This document shows, piece by piece, positions 1 to 6,092 of a stretch of DNA of 12,324 nucleotides; position 1 is the first letter of the stretch, and each line of letters begins with the position of its first letter. The stretch covers positions 1 through 12,324 of the forward strand of contig JBFMAU010000224.1 in assembly GCA_040755335.1 (NCBI GenBank), in the 5' to 3' direction. This DNA is from UBA7656 sp040755335. GTDB taxonomy: Bacteria > Acidobacteriota > Blastocatellia > UBA7656. The translations under genes were made by a program, and so were the position numbers. A model generated the notes under the pieces. That model searched no databases. It had not been told where the DNA came from and was given only the letters and a program-made list of their open reading frames with translations.

Positions 1-362
1 GAAGTCGAGGTCTTGCCGCGAATCTCAAGAATCTCAGGTATGGTGATGGGTTGTTTGTAAGCTATCACGGCGAGGGTTTCGAGCGCGGCCATAGAGAGTC
101 GGGCCGAGGGTTGAGACTTGAGATATCGGCGCACGTATTCGTTTAGTTCCGGCCTTGTTGTTATGCGAAAGCCTCCGGCGAGCCTTTGCAGTTGAAGCCC
201 GCTGTTTCGGGAGTTGAATTCCTCTTCAAGCTGTCGAGCGGCCTCTTCTATGTCGGAGAGGTTTTCGCCTTCGAGGAGCGAAGCGATCTGACGCGCGCTT
301 ATCGGCTCTTCCGAGACGAAGATTAACGATTCGATAATGGGTTTGAGTTCGTCAATGGTCAT
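1..362 (-). CDS. scpB: Segregation and condensation protein B (partial, C-terminus off the window)
   Basis: ScpB is the dimeric winged-helix (kleisin-interacting) subunit of the bacterial SMC-ScpAB complex that compacts and helps segregate the chromosome. The 120 codons present hold the first winged-helix domain (about residues 1-80, beginning MTIDELKPIIESLIFVSEEP) and the family signature opening the second, ALETLAVIAYKQPIT at 93-107 followed by EILEIRG at 110-116. The gene continues past the left edge, so roughly the last third is missing. The ATG at 360-362 is the only sensible start: an in-frame stop lies six codons upstream. No Shine-Dalgarno sequence precedes it, but a good promoter ends about 10 bp before it, so the message may be nearly leaderless. 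It follows the VanW fusion gene by 83 bp rather than scpA directly. Identification is by recognised family sequence and nearby scpA. Confidence 0.93.
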   Translation of the reverse strand, partial: MTIDELKPIIESLIFVSEEPISARQIASLLEGENLSDIEEAARQLEEEFNSRNSGLQLQRLAGGFRITTRPELNEYVRRYLKSQPSARLSMAALETLAVIAYKQPITIPEILEIRGKTST

Positions 363-377
363 AAATGTTAAAGGAGT

Positions 378-406
378 TTAATACACGTCTGAAGAGATGT
401 TGACAA
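378..406 (-). promoter_or_regulatory. Sigma70-like promoter for scpB
   Basis: On the minus strand, TTGTCA (401-406) and TATTAA (378-383) are separated by exactly 17 bp. They match the -35 consensus at 5 of 6 and the -10 consensus at 4 of 6 positions. Transcription would start near 370-372, only about 8-10 bases before the scpB ATG. That agrees with the absence of a Shine-Dalgarno sequence there. The promoter would let scpB be expressed independently of the upstream VanW fusion gene. This is a motif match only. Confidence 0.5.
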
Positions 407-445
407 GGGCCGCAGAAGAACCGCCCATCGAAAATGCGCGCGCTC

Positions 446-2188
446 CTACACAGCGGCTAACGATCTCTGCTCTGATTCCATCAACACACGTCGAATCTCG
501 TCATAAAGCGATTGCGCGTCTCCCGGCGCGATAATCACAACTCCCTGCACCCGTTCAAGCCCGCAGGAGGATGAAGCTATCACAGGCACGCGGCACGCGG
601 CGGCTTCGAGCAGTCTTCGAGGCTTGCTTTCCACAAACGACGGAAGAACTACGACCGCAGCCCCGTCAAGCCAGCCTTCTGTATAAATTCTTCGCTCCAT
701 CTTCACGCCGCGCCAGAAATTTTTTTCTTCTATCTCCGCGCCGACCGTCGCTACTTCCAGGTCGAGCGCGCGAGTCGCGTCGCGCAATTCATAAGCGCCC
801 TTCCTTCCCAGAGTCGATGCTGGAAATATCACCTTGCCGCCTCTTGCGGGCATTCGCTTCACTGATGGAAGCGACCAGTCGAGCAGCACTGCCTTTTCAG
901 CGAAGAGACGCGCTATGGCGGTATGCGGCGTGATTATCCTTTGTGCGCTCGCGAGTGCTTCTCTCTCTGCGCGGGCGAGTCGCGGCTCGGCTCTGAAATC
1001 AGAAAGCGTGCGGCTTTCGGGATGCAGGTGATGCGCGAGGTCGAGCGCCTCCTGAAGATGATCTATCGGCAAGCGAGTCATCAATACGTCGAAAGTCCTG
1101 CCGCCGAGGAAACCTTCTCGCCATAAAAACGGCAGGAGGTTTTGCATCACTACGACGTGAGTGATTTCGTAAGTGAGAAGAGAGGCGAAACTCATCGCCA
1201 GCTTTTCATCATGCTTGAGAATCACGCGCTGTCGAGCCGCGCCCTGCGGAGCTAATCGCCTAGACTCATAAGCGCGAAGGAGTGTTGCAAAGCGACGCTC
1301 CTCTATCTTTTCAAAGCCCCGCGTGTTCCATCTGTAGTTGGCTTTTTTGAACCTCTTTCCGTCTATCGGAATGAAGAGATGATCGCGCTCGCTTCTGTTT
1401 GCCTGAATGTATGAATCGAACTCCGGCCAGTACTCATCGACGAGAAAAGCCATCCGCGCGCACGAGGAAGCCGATCTTTCGATATTTCTGAAACAATCCT
1501 CCACGCCGCAGCTTGCGCAACTGTTCGCCTCAGTGGAGCGAGCCGTGGGAGAAAAAACTTTGAGAGAGCGCGCCACAGTTTTGCTTTTGAATCGAACCGA
1601 AAGATGATCGCTCGTCAGAGAGGCTTCTATACGGAAAGCTTCCGTTGATTTGAATCTCAAATCGACATAATTCCAGAAGACGGTCGCATCGCGCCCCGAT
1701 TCGGCAAGCGACCCCGCTATGATTTGCGTGTGGGCGTGGCGTTCGACGATTTCAAAACCGGCTTTCAAGGCCGCGTCGTAGAGCGCGTTCGACAACTGGC
1801 ACAATCCGCCTCCTGTGGTCGGGATGATGCAGCCTTCGCGCAGTTCTCGCCCGCGTGTGTAGCCTTTCAACCGGAGAGGCTTTCCGACATGCGCCCAGAA
1901 ACTGAACACTTGATTGGCAGGGACTTCCAGTCCGTTTATGTTGCGAAGCGCGATTCTGAGGTTATGAACTTTTCCCGCTTCAAGCTGCCACTCCGCGCCG
2001 AGGGTGTTTCTCCACACAGGCGTCTGCGACTCGGCGATGACAGGCTCACCCGTGAGCGTTTCGCTTTTTGAGAATAGTTCCACTCTTTCTATGAAGCGAT
2101 TTCGCAAAGCTCTTCTGAGTTGAAGCAGCGCGGCTTTGGCTCGAAAGATGATCGCTTCCGCAACGGTCGGCTGAGAATCGCTCCTCAT
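446..2188 (-). CDS. VanW domain - cysteine cluster - glycosyltransferase-like fusion protein
   Basis: A 580-residue protein with two recognisable parts. Residues about 65-205 are a VanW domain: NQVFSFW at 92-98, the signature TTGGGLCQLSNALYDAAL at 124-141 with its conserved Cys130, and ERHAH at 149-153. A cysteine cluster follows (C224-x2-C227-x4-C232-x10-C243), of a kind that could bind Zn or Fe-S. Residues about 315-575 resemble the C-terminal half of a GT-B (GT4-type) glycosyltransferase: PSFVESKPRRLLEAAACRVP at 516-535 matches the nucleotide-sugar binding E-x7-E region. VanW domains were first known from vancomycin-resistance clusters, and in clostridia some act as peptidoglycan L,D-transpeptidases. 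No signal peptide or membrane helix is seen, so this copy looks cytosolic. The ATG at 2188 is chosen because AAGGGAAG sits 8 bases upstream; a TTG at 2233 would add 15 residues but lacks a ribosome site. It separates scpA from scpB. Function unknown, probably cell envelope or glycan related. Confidence 0.8.
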   Translation of the reverse strand: MRSDSQPTVAEAIIFRAKAALLQLRRALRNRFIERVELFSKSETLTGEPVIAESQTPVWRNTLGAEWQLEAGKVHNLRIALRNINGLEVPANQVFSFWAHVGKPLRLKGYTRGRELREGCIIPTTGGGLCQLSNALYDAALKAGFEIVERHAHTQIIAGSLAESGRDATVFWNYVDLRFKSTEAFRIEASLTSDHLSVRFKSKTVARSLKVFSPTARSTEANSCASCGVEDCFRNIERSASSCARMAFLVDEYWPEFDSYIQANRSERDHLFIPIDGKRFKKANYRWNTRGFEKIEERRFATLLRAYESRRLAPQGAARQRVILKHDEKLAMSFASLLTYEITHVVVMQNLLPFLWREGFLGGRTFDVLMTRLPIDHLQEALDLAHHLHPESRTLSDFRAEPRLARAEREALASAQRIITPHTAIARLFAEKAVLLDWSLPSVKRMPARGGKVIFPASTLGRKGAYELRDATRALDLEVATVGAEIEEKNFWRGVKMERRIYTEGWLDGAAVVVLPSFVESKPRRLLEAAACRVPVIASSSCGLERVQGVVIIAPGDAQSLYDEIRRVLMESEQRSLAAV

Positions 2189-2280
2189 AGGCAGGGCTTC
2201 CCTTTGTATCGAATAATTCGGCAAGAGAATCAAAGCGGCGTGTTTGATTCCGGCTTCGCGGGATTGGTTTACTCAAAGGC

Positions 2281-2313
2281 AGTCCTGGGGGCGCACGCAT
2301 CTTGCGTGCTGGG
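2281..2313. repeat. REP-like hairpin in the scpA-VanW intergenic region
   Basis: GCACGC (2293-2298) and GCGTGC (2304-2309) form a perfect 6-bp stem around the 5-base loop ATCTT, inside a G-rich context (CCTGGGGGC on the left, TGGGC on the right). The arrangement resembles short repetitive extragenic palindromes common in acidobacterial and related genomes. That likeness is from memory; copy number cannot be judged from one window. No T-tract follows on either strand, so it is not a standard terminator. Confidence 0.4.
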
Positions 2314-2327
2314 CTTCAAATGCAGAG

Positions 2328-2333
2328 ATTATA
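2328..2333 (-). promoter_or_regulatory. Possible -10 element upstream of the VanW fusion gene
   Basis: A perfect TATAAT lies on the minus strand in the scpA-VanW gap. No convincing -35 hexamer is found 16-18 bp upstream; the nearest partial match, TTGCAG, is 21 bp away. If used, the transcript would carry a leader of about 130 bases that includes the hairpin at 2293-2309. The gene may instead be read through from scpA. Confidence 0.25.
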
Positions 2334-2395
2334 AAAAGCCCGATAGTTTCGACCCTGCAAGCAAGCACGCTTCCCTGAGCATCCAGATTAGTCTG

Positions 2396-3184
2396 TTACT
2401 CAAAGGCGGGATGGGTTTCCGCAACGGGCGCGCCGTCACGGCGGACGAGGAGGATATCGCCGAACATTACGGATTGTTCGAATCTAACAACGAGTTCCTT
2501 GACCATTTCGAGTATGGCTAGGAATATCAAAACCATCTCCCTTCGGCTCCCTGCGCTCTCAAAGAGTTCACGCGCGCTGATCGATTCCGTCTCTTCGAGT
2601 CGAAGTTTTATCTCGGCTATCTTTTCAGCCATCGTCATTTGCTCGCGGGCGATTTCTATTTCCACCAGCGCGCGCCGCCGCTCTATCACATCGCGGAAGA
2701 CCTCGAACAACTGAAAGACAGTCGCTGTAATCTCCGGGTTGTCTTTGTCTTCTTCCAACTCTGCGCGCGAGAAAGTGGCCGATTGAATGGTCGCTCGCTG
2801 ATGGAGCATATTGGCGGCGGCTTTGTACTTCTGATGTTCGAGCAACTGATAGACGAGTTCGCGGCGCGGGTCTTCGATCTCCGTTTCCGAGTCGGGGTCG
2901 CGGGGAAGAAGCATCTGCGATTTGATATGAATCAGAGTCGCGGCCATCAGTAGAAAATCGCCCGCAAGAGCTATGTCGAGTTCCTGCATTGCGCGCAGGT
3001 AGACGAGGTACTGCTCGGTGATTCTGGCTATGGGGATGTCGTAGATCGAAACTTCTTCCTTGCGGATAAGGTAGAGCAGCAAATCGAGCGGCCCTTCGAA
3101 TATTTCGAGTTTTATTTTGTACTGATCGGAGCTTTCGGAAAAGTCGGGACTCGCGTCAGGTTGTGCCACAGTCGCTTTTTTCAT
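2396..3184 (-). CDS. scpA: Segregation and condensation protein A (kleisin)
   Basis: ScpA is the kleisin that bridges the SMC heads and binds the ScpB dimer in the chromosome-condensing SMC-ScpAB complex. In this 262-residue reading the family hallmark EIFEGPLDLLLYLIRKEEVS occurs at 27-46, and DIPIARITEQYLVYL follows at 49-63. A helical segment with the family motif AGDFLLMAATLIHIKSQMLL occupies 74-93. A variable acidic linker and the C-terminal winged helix (about 214-249, ending in FGDILLVRR) complete it; the length fits the family. The start is uncertain. An ATG at 3232 would add 16 residues, but there AAGGAG touches the start codon with no spacing. The ATG at 3184 has AGAG-rich sequence and GGAG about 14 bases upstream. 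It lies 52 bp after trpS in the same operon. Confidence 0.95.
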   Translation of the reverse strand: MKKATVAQPDASPDFSESSDQYKIKLEIFEGPLDLLLYLIRKEEVSIYDIPIARITEQYLVYLRAMQELDIALAGDFLLMAATLIHIKSQMLLPRDPDSETEIEDPRRELVYQLLEHQKYKAAANMLHQRATIQSATFSRAELEEDKDNPEITATVFQLFEVFRDVIERRRALVEIEIAREQMTMAEKIAEIKLRLEETESISARELFESAGSRREMVLIFLAILEMVKELVVRFEQSVMFGDILLVRRDGAPVAETHPAFE

Positions 3185-3236
3185 CTCTCTTATGAATTCT
3201 CCAGTAGTCAAACTTTGAGTGAGCGCGAACATCTCC

Positions 3237-4241
3237 TTACCAGTAATCCATCTTTATCGCGCGTCGGACTTCTTCCATCGTTCGCTCGGCTTCTTCTCTC
3301 GCGCGGCGCGAGCCTTCCTTCAGCACAGAGATAACATAATCCTTATTGGCGCGAAGCTCCTGGCTGCGTCGGGCTATTTCGCCGTAGCGTTCTATGATCG
3401 AATCCGCCAGCGCGCGCTTGCGATCAACGCAGCCTATCCGGGCGTTGCGGCAATCGTCATCGAAGCGGTCGGCTACTTCCGCCGGAACGAAGAAGCGATG
3501 CATCTGGCACACATCGCAGTTTTCAGGATGACCGGGATCAGTGCGGCGAATGCGCGTGCGGTCGGTTATCATCTGCCGGGTTTTCTCGCGCACCGTATCC
3601 ACAGAGTCGATCAGGTATATGGCATTGCCATAGCTTTTGGACATCTTGCGCCCGTCGGTTCCCGGCAGCACAGGCACTTCGGTGTGAAGCTCCTGCGGTT
3701 CGGGGAAAACAGGGCCGTAAAAATTATTGAAGCGTCGAACTATCTCGCGCGTAAGCTCGACGTGCGTAGCCTGATCCTTGCCCACGGGGACGTAGTTGGC
3801 TTTATACATTATGATGTCGGCGCACTGAAGCACAGGGTAGCCGAGGAAGGCATAGTTGCCTATGTCTTTTTCGGTTATGTTCTCGCGCTGCTCTTTGTAG
3901 GTAGGCACTCTCTCGAGCCAGCCCAGCGGAGTGATGGCCGAAAGCACGAGGTGAAGTTCTGCGTGTTGAGGAACCATAGATTGCACGAATATGGTCGAAC
4001 GCTCAGGGTCGAGACCTGCGGCCAGCCAGTCGCAGACCATATCCAGAGTGTTTTGCTTGATCTGGCTCGTATCGGCGTAATCGCTCGTGAGCGCGTGCAG
4101 ATCGGCTATGAAGTGAAAGCATTCGTAGTCGCCGGAGTTCTGAAGCCGCACCCAGTTTTTGAGCGCGCCTTCGTAGTTTCCGAGATGCAGATTTCCCGTA
4201 GGGCGCATGCCGCTGAGGATTCTTTTTTTTCTGTCAGCCAA
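3237..4241 (-). CDS. trpS: Tryptophan--tRNA ligase
   Basis: A class I aminoacyl-tRNA synthetase that charges tRNA-Trp with tryptophan in the cytoplasm. The 334-residue length is normal for bacteria. The HIGH-type motif is TGNLHLGNY at 15-23 and the second signature is KMSKS at 199-203, within GTDGRKMSKSYGN. The Rossmann core between them contains GYPVLQCADIIMYKANYVPV at 134-153. A cysteine set at C242, C245, C264 and C271 lies where some TrpRS enzymes bind a [4Fe-4S] cluster. The usual last cysteine, three residues after C271, is Arg274, and C245 is extra. The start is TTG (4239-4241): AGGAG lies 9 bases before it on the minus strand and the encoded MADRKKRILSGMRPTG begins as the family does. 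It follows the M50 protease gene by 18 bp and precedes scpA. Confidence 0.97.
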   Translation of the reverse strand: MADRKKRILSGMRPTGNLHLGNYEGALKNWVRLQNSGDYECFHFIADLHALTSDYADTSQIKQNTLDMVCDWLAAGLDPERSTIFVQSMVPQHAELHLVLSAITPLGWLERVPTYKEQRENITEKDIGNYAFLGYPVLQCADIIMYKANYVPVGKDQATHVELTREIVRRFNNFYGPVFPEPQELHTEVPVLPGTDGRKMSKSYGNAIYLIDSVDTVREKTRQMITDRTRIRRTDPGHPENCDVCQMHRFFVPAEVADRFDDDCRNARIGCVDRKRALADSIIERYGEIARRSQELRANKDYVISVLKEGSRRAREEAERTMEEVRRAIKMDYW

Positions 4242-4259
4242 ATTTTTTCACTCCTAAAT

Positions 4260-4937
4260 CTATAACAATCCTGTTACAAAGTTGAGTACAGGATTTAATA
4301 TCGAGCTAAAGACGTTCAAATACATCAGAGCGATCAACAGCAGAAATCCGTAAGGCCGAAGTTGCGCGTAGGCTTCGGCTGCATGGTATGGGAGAAGGCT
4401 TTCAAGCACATGGCTTCCGTCAAGCGGCGGGATGGGTATGAGATTGAAAATGGCCAGCGCCACATTCAGCCAGAGCATAATGCTCAGAAGCATGCACAAA
4501 GGCTCCATAAAGGCGGGTTGCCCCGCCAACGGAACAACAAGGCTCTGATAGCTCCCATTCCATCGCACGATTCCTGAAGCAAGCATCAACTTCAATACAA
4601 CGAAGGCTATCACAACAAGTATGAAGTTGCTTATAGGTCCAGCCGCCGATACGCAGATGTTGGCTTTGGTTTTCTCTCGCCACAGGAGCGGATTGGTCTC
4701 GACGGGCTTTGCCCATCCGAGCAATGGGATGCTCGTGAACAGCATTATGAGAGGAAGCACAATCGTCCCTATCGGATCGATGTGAGGCAGCGGGTTGAGC
4801 GTGATTCGTCCCTGAAGTCGCCCGGTGTCATCGCCGAATTTTTCCGAAGTCCACGCATGCGCCGATTCGTGAAACGAAAGCGAAAAGAGAAATACCACGA
4901 ACCAGATTACCGCAAAGCCGATATTGATATCTTGCAA
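4260..4937 (-). CDS. Site-2 protease family (M50) intramembrane metalloprotease
   Basis: A compact polytopic membrane protein of 225 residues. The zinc motif HESAH is at 23-27 at the end of the first membrane helix, and the second motif NLIPIPPLDG at 165-174 supplies the third metal ligand. GWAKPVETNP at 75-84 is also typical of the short M50 group. About five hydrophobic segments are seen (near 6-24, 53-76, 102-121, 143-169, 196-221); there is no PDZ or CBS domain. Such proteases cut membrane-embedded substrates; the substrate here cannot be told. The chosen start is TTG (4935-4937) because GAGGAG lies 9 bases upstream and the protein then opens directly into helix 1. A GTG at 4979 would add 14 polar residues, has no ribosome site and falls inside the likely promoter. 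It is probably first in the operon with trpS and scpA. Confidence 0.92.
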   Translation of the reverse strand: MQDINIGFAVIWFVVFLFSLSFHESAHAWTSEKFGDDTGRLQGRITLNPLPHIDPIGTIVLPLIMLFTSIPLLGWAKPVETNPLLWREKTKANICVSAAGPISNFILVVIAFVVLKLMLASGIVRWNGSYQSLVVPLAGQPAFMEPLCMLLSIMLWLNVALAIFNLIPIPPLDGSHVLESLLPYHAAEAYAQLRPYGFLLLIALMYLNVFSSILNPVLNFVTGLL

Positions 4938-4969
4938 GCTCGTATTCTCCTCTGTCTGATCTTCGATGA

Positions 4970-4999
4970 AAGCTAACACCTGCGCGGAAGGGCTGTCAA
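4970..4999 (-). promoter_or_regulatory. Promoter of the M50-trpS-scpA operon
   Basis: On the minus strand a perfect TTGACA (4994-4999) is followed after 18 bp by TAGCTT (4970-4975), which is preceded by TGT as in an extended -10. The -10 hexamer itself matches only 3 of 6. The transcript would begin near 4963, leaving a leader of about 25 bases that contains the GAGGAG ribosome site of the TTG start at 4937. Confidence 0.5.
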
Positions 5000-5110
5000 A
5001 CAGGCGTTATTTCAGCAATCAGGGCCGTTTAATTTTAGAGATTGTGTGGGCAAAGGGACAAAACTGCGTCTGCGCGTCTGAAGGCTTCTATAAAGCGAGC
5101 AGAAATCTCG

Positions 5111-5119
5111 TGCTATACT
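5111..5119 (+). promoter_or_regulatory. Extended -10 promoter of the DUF2520 oxidoreductase gene
   Basis: TGCTATACT is an extended -10 element (TGn plus TATACT, 5 of 6). The -35 region about 17 bp upstream is weak, which extended -10 promoters tolerate. Transcription would begin near 5126, just before the strong ribosome site AAGGAGG at 5132-5138. Confidence 0.5.
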
Positions 5120-5148
5120 CGCGCAACCTGAAAGGAGGGATCATCAGC

Positions 5149-6015
5149 TTGAAACTATCGATCATAGGCGCAGGGCGTGTGGGACAAACCATCGGGCGAC
5201 TGGCCCGCGAGGCAGGTTATGAAATCGGAGAGGTCGTCTGTCGCTCCTCTCGCTCTGCGCGAGCCGCCGTGAAATTCATCGGCGCAGGCGCGCCTCAAGG
5301 CGCGCAAAAAGCGAATCTGTCAAAATCAGACATCATTCTCATCTCAACGCCTGATGATCATATAAATGATGCCGTCGAGATCATCCTTCAAAACGCGGCA
5401 AGCGTTGGCCGCCCCGTCATACTTCACACGAGCGGCGCGCTTTCAAGCCTTGTACTCAGCCTGCTCGCCTCTTCAGGCTTCAGCGCCGCATCGTGCCATC
5501 CATTACAGACTTTCGAAAGCCCCCGCCGCGCGCTCACTCTCATCCCTCGCACTCACTTCTGCATAGAAGGCGAGCCGCGTGCCACGCGCGCCGCCCGCCA
5601 ATTAGTTCGCCTCATAGGAGCGAAACACTTCGAGATACCGACCCGTATGAAGAGCCTCTATCACGCGGCGGCGGTTATGTCGTCGGCAGGCATAGCGGCG
5701 CTTTTGAGCATCAGCCTCGAAATTTTCTCCCGCGCCGGACTCAGCCCTCGCGCCGCGAGAGAAATTCTTCTCCCCCTCGTCGAAGGCACGCTTACGAACA
5801 TTCATGCGCTCGGCCCTGCTCGCGCTATGACCGGCCCCGTGCGACGCGGCGACGCGGGAACGGTCAAACGCAACCTCGAAGCTCTCCGATCATTCGACCA
5901 TCGCGCTTTGGAAATTTATCGCCTGCTCGCAGAGCGCAGCATTCAACTCGCCCTGAGCGCGGGCGCGGATCGGTCGAAACTCGAAACGGTGCGGCGGGCG
6001 CTTAAGGGGAAGTGA
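5149..6015 (+). CDS. Rossmann-like and DUF2520 domain protein (putative NAD(P)-dependent oxidoreductase)
   Basis: A 288-residue soluble protein of the family pairing an N-terminal Rossmann fold with a C-terminal helical DUF2520 domain, built like 6-phosphogluconate or ketopantoate reductases. The dinucleotide motif GAGRVG is at 7-12 right after the first strand (MKLSIIGAGRVG). Other family blocks are DIILISTPDD at 61-70, HTSGA at 93-97, HPLQTF at 117-122, YHAAAVMSSAG at 171-181 and GPVRRGD at 229-235. Some relatives (PanG) reduce ketopantoate in coenzyme A synthesis, but the substrate here is not shown by sequence. The start is TTG (5149-5151), ten bases after AAGGAGG; the frame is open further upstream, but that region holds the promoter. 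It is divergent from the M50 gene and convergent with the pentapeptide gene. Its stop codon already lies in the inverted repeat that follows. Confidence 0.9.
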   Translation: MKLSIIGAGRVGQTIGRLAREAGYEIGEVVCRSSRSARAAVKFIGAGAPQGAQKANLSKSDIILISTPDDHINDAVEIILQNAASVGRPVILHTSGALSSLVLSLLASSGFSAASCHPLQTFESPRRALTLIPRTHFCIEGEPRATRAARQLVRLIGAKHFEIPTRMKSLYHAAAVMSSAGIAALLSISLEIFSRAGLSPRAAREILLPLVEGTLTNIHALGPARAMTGPVRRGDAGTVKRNLEALRSFDHRALEIYRLLAERSIQLALSAGADRSKLETVRRALKGK

Positions 6016-6074
6016 GGGAGTGTGGGAGTATGGGTGTATGGGAGAGAAGTTTCTTTCTCCCACACTCCCTCACT
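6011..6074. terminator. Perfect 18-bp inverted repeat between convergent genes (bidirectional terminator or repeat element)
   Basis: The arm 6011-6028 (AGTGAGGGAGTGTGGGAG) is the exact reverse complement of 6057-6074, with a 28-base loop. The first arm begins inside the last codons of the DUF2520 gene and the second ends 16 bases before the stop of the opposing pentapeptide gene. A strong hairpin here could end transcription from both sides. There is no clean T-tract outside either arm, so intrinsic termination is not certain. The arms belong to a wider tract of octamer repeats extending to about 6090. Confidence 0.55.
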
Positions 6075-6092
6075 CCCATTCTCCCGCACTCA
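6014..6092. repeat. Octamer tandem repeats, G-rich then C-rich
   Basis: The left half reads TGGGAGTA, TGGGTGTA, TGGGAGAG in an 8-base period. The right half reads ACACTCCC, TCACTCCC, ATTCTCCC, GCACTCAT in the same period on the other strand. The two halves are mirror complements, so the inverted repeat above may be built from short tandem units. The right half reaches the stop codon of the pentapeptide gene at 6090-6092. Confidence 0.6.

Noticed and set aside
2046..2521. Frames of 84 (minus) and 133 (plus) codons spanning the scpA-VanW gap
   Set aside because: Both overlap real genes at their ends and lack ribosome sites and family likeness.
3219..4265. A 348-codon open frame on the plus strand, antisense to trpS
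   Set aside because: The minus strand carries intact TrpRS motifs across the whole length; the antisense frame has no family likeness and is open because of GC-rich codon bias.
4938..4979. Longer N-terminus of the M50 protease from a GTG at 4979
   Set aside because: No ribosome site, and the region overlaps the best promoter; the TTG at 4937 has GAGGAG at ideal spacing.
4966..5148. N-terminal extension of the DUF2520 protein to 349 residues
   Set aside because: The extension precedes the first Rossmann strand, crosses the promoter and the ribosome site, and has no homologous character.
6011..6092. CRISPR array
   Set aside because: The repeats are 8-base tandem units with no spacers and in mirror orientation; nothing nearby resembles cas genes.
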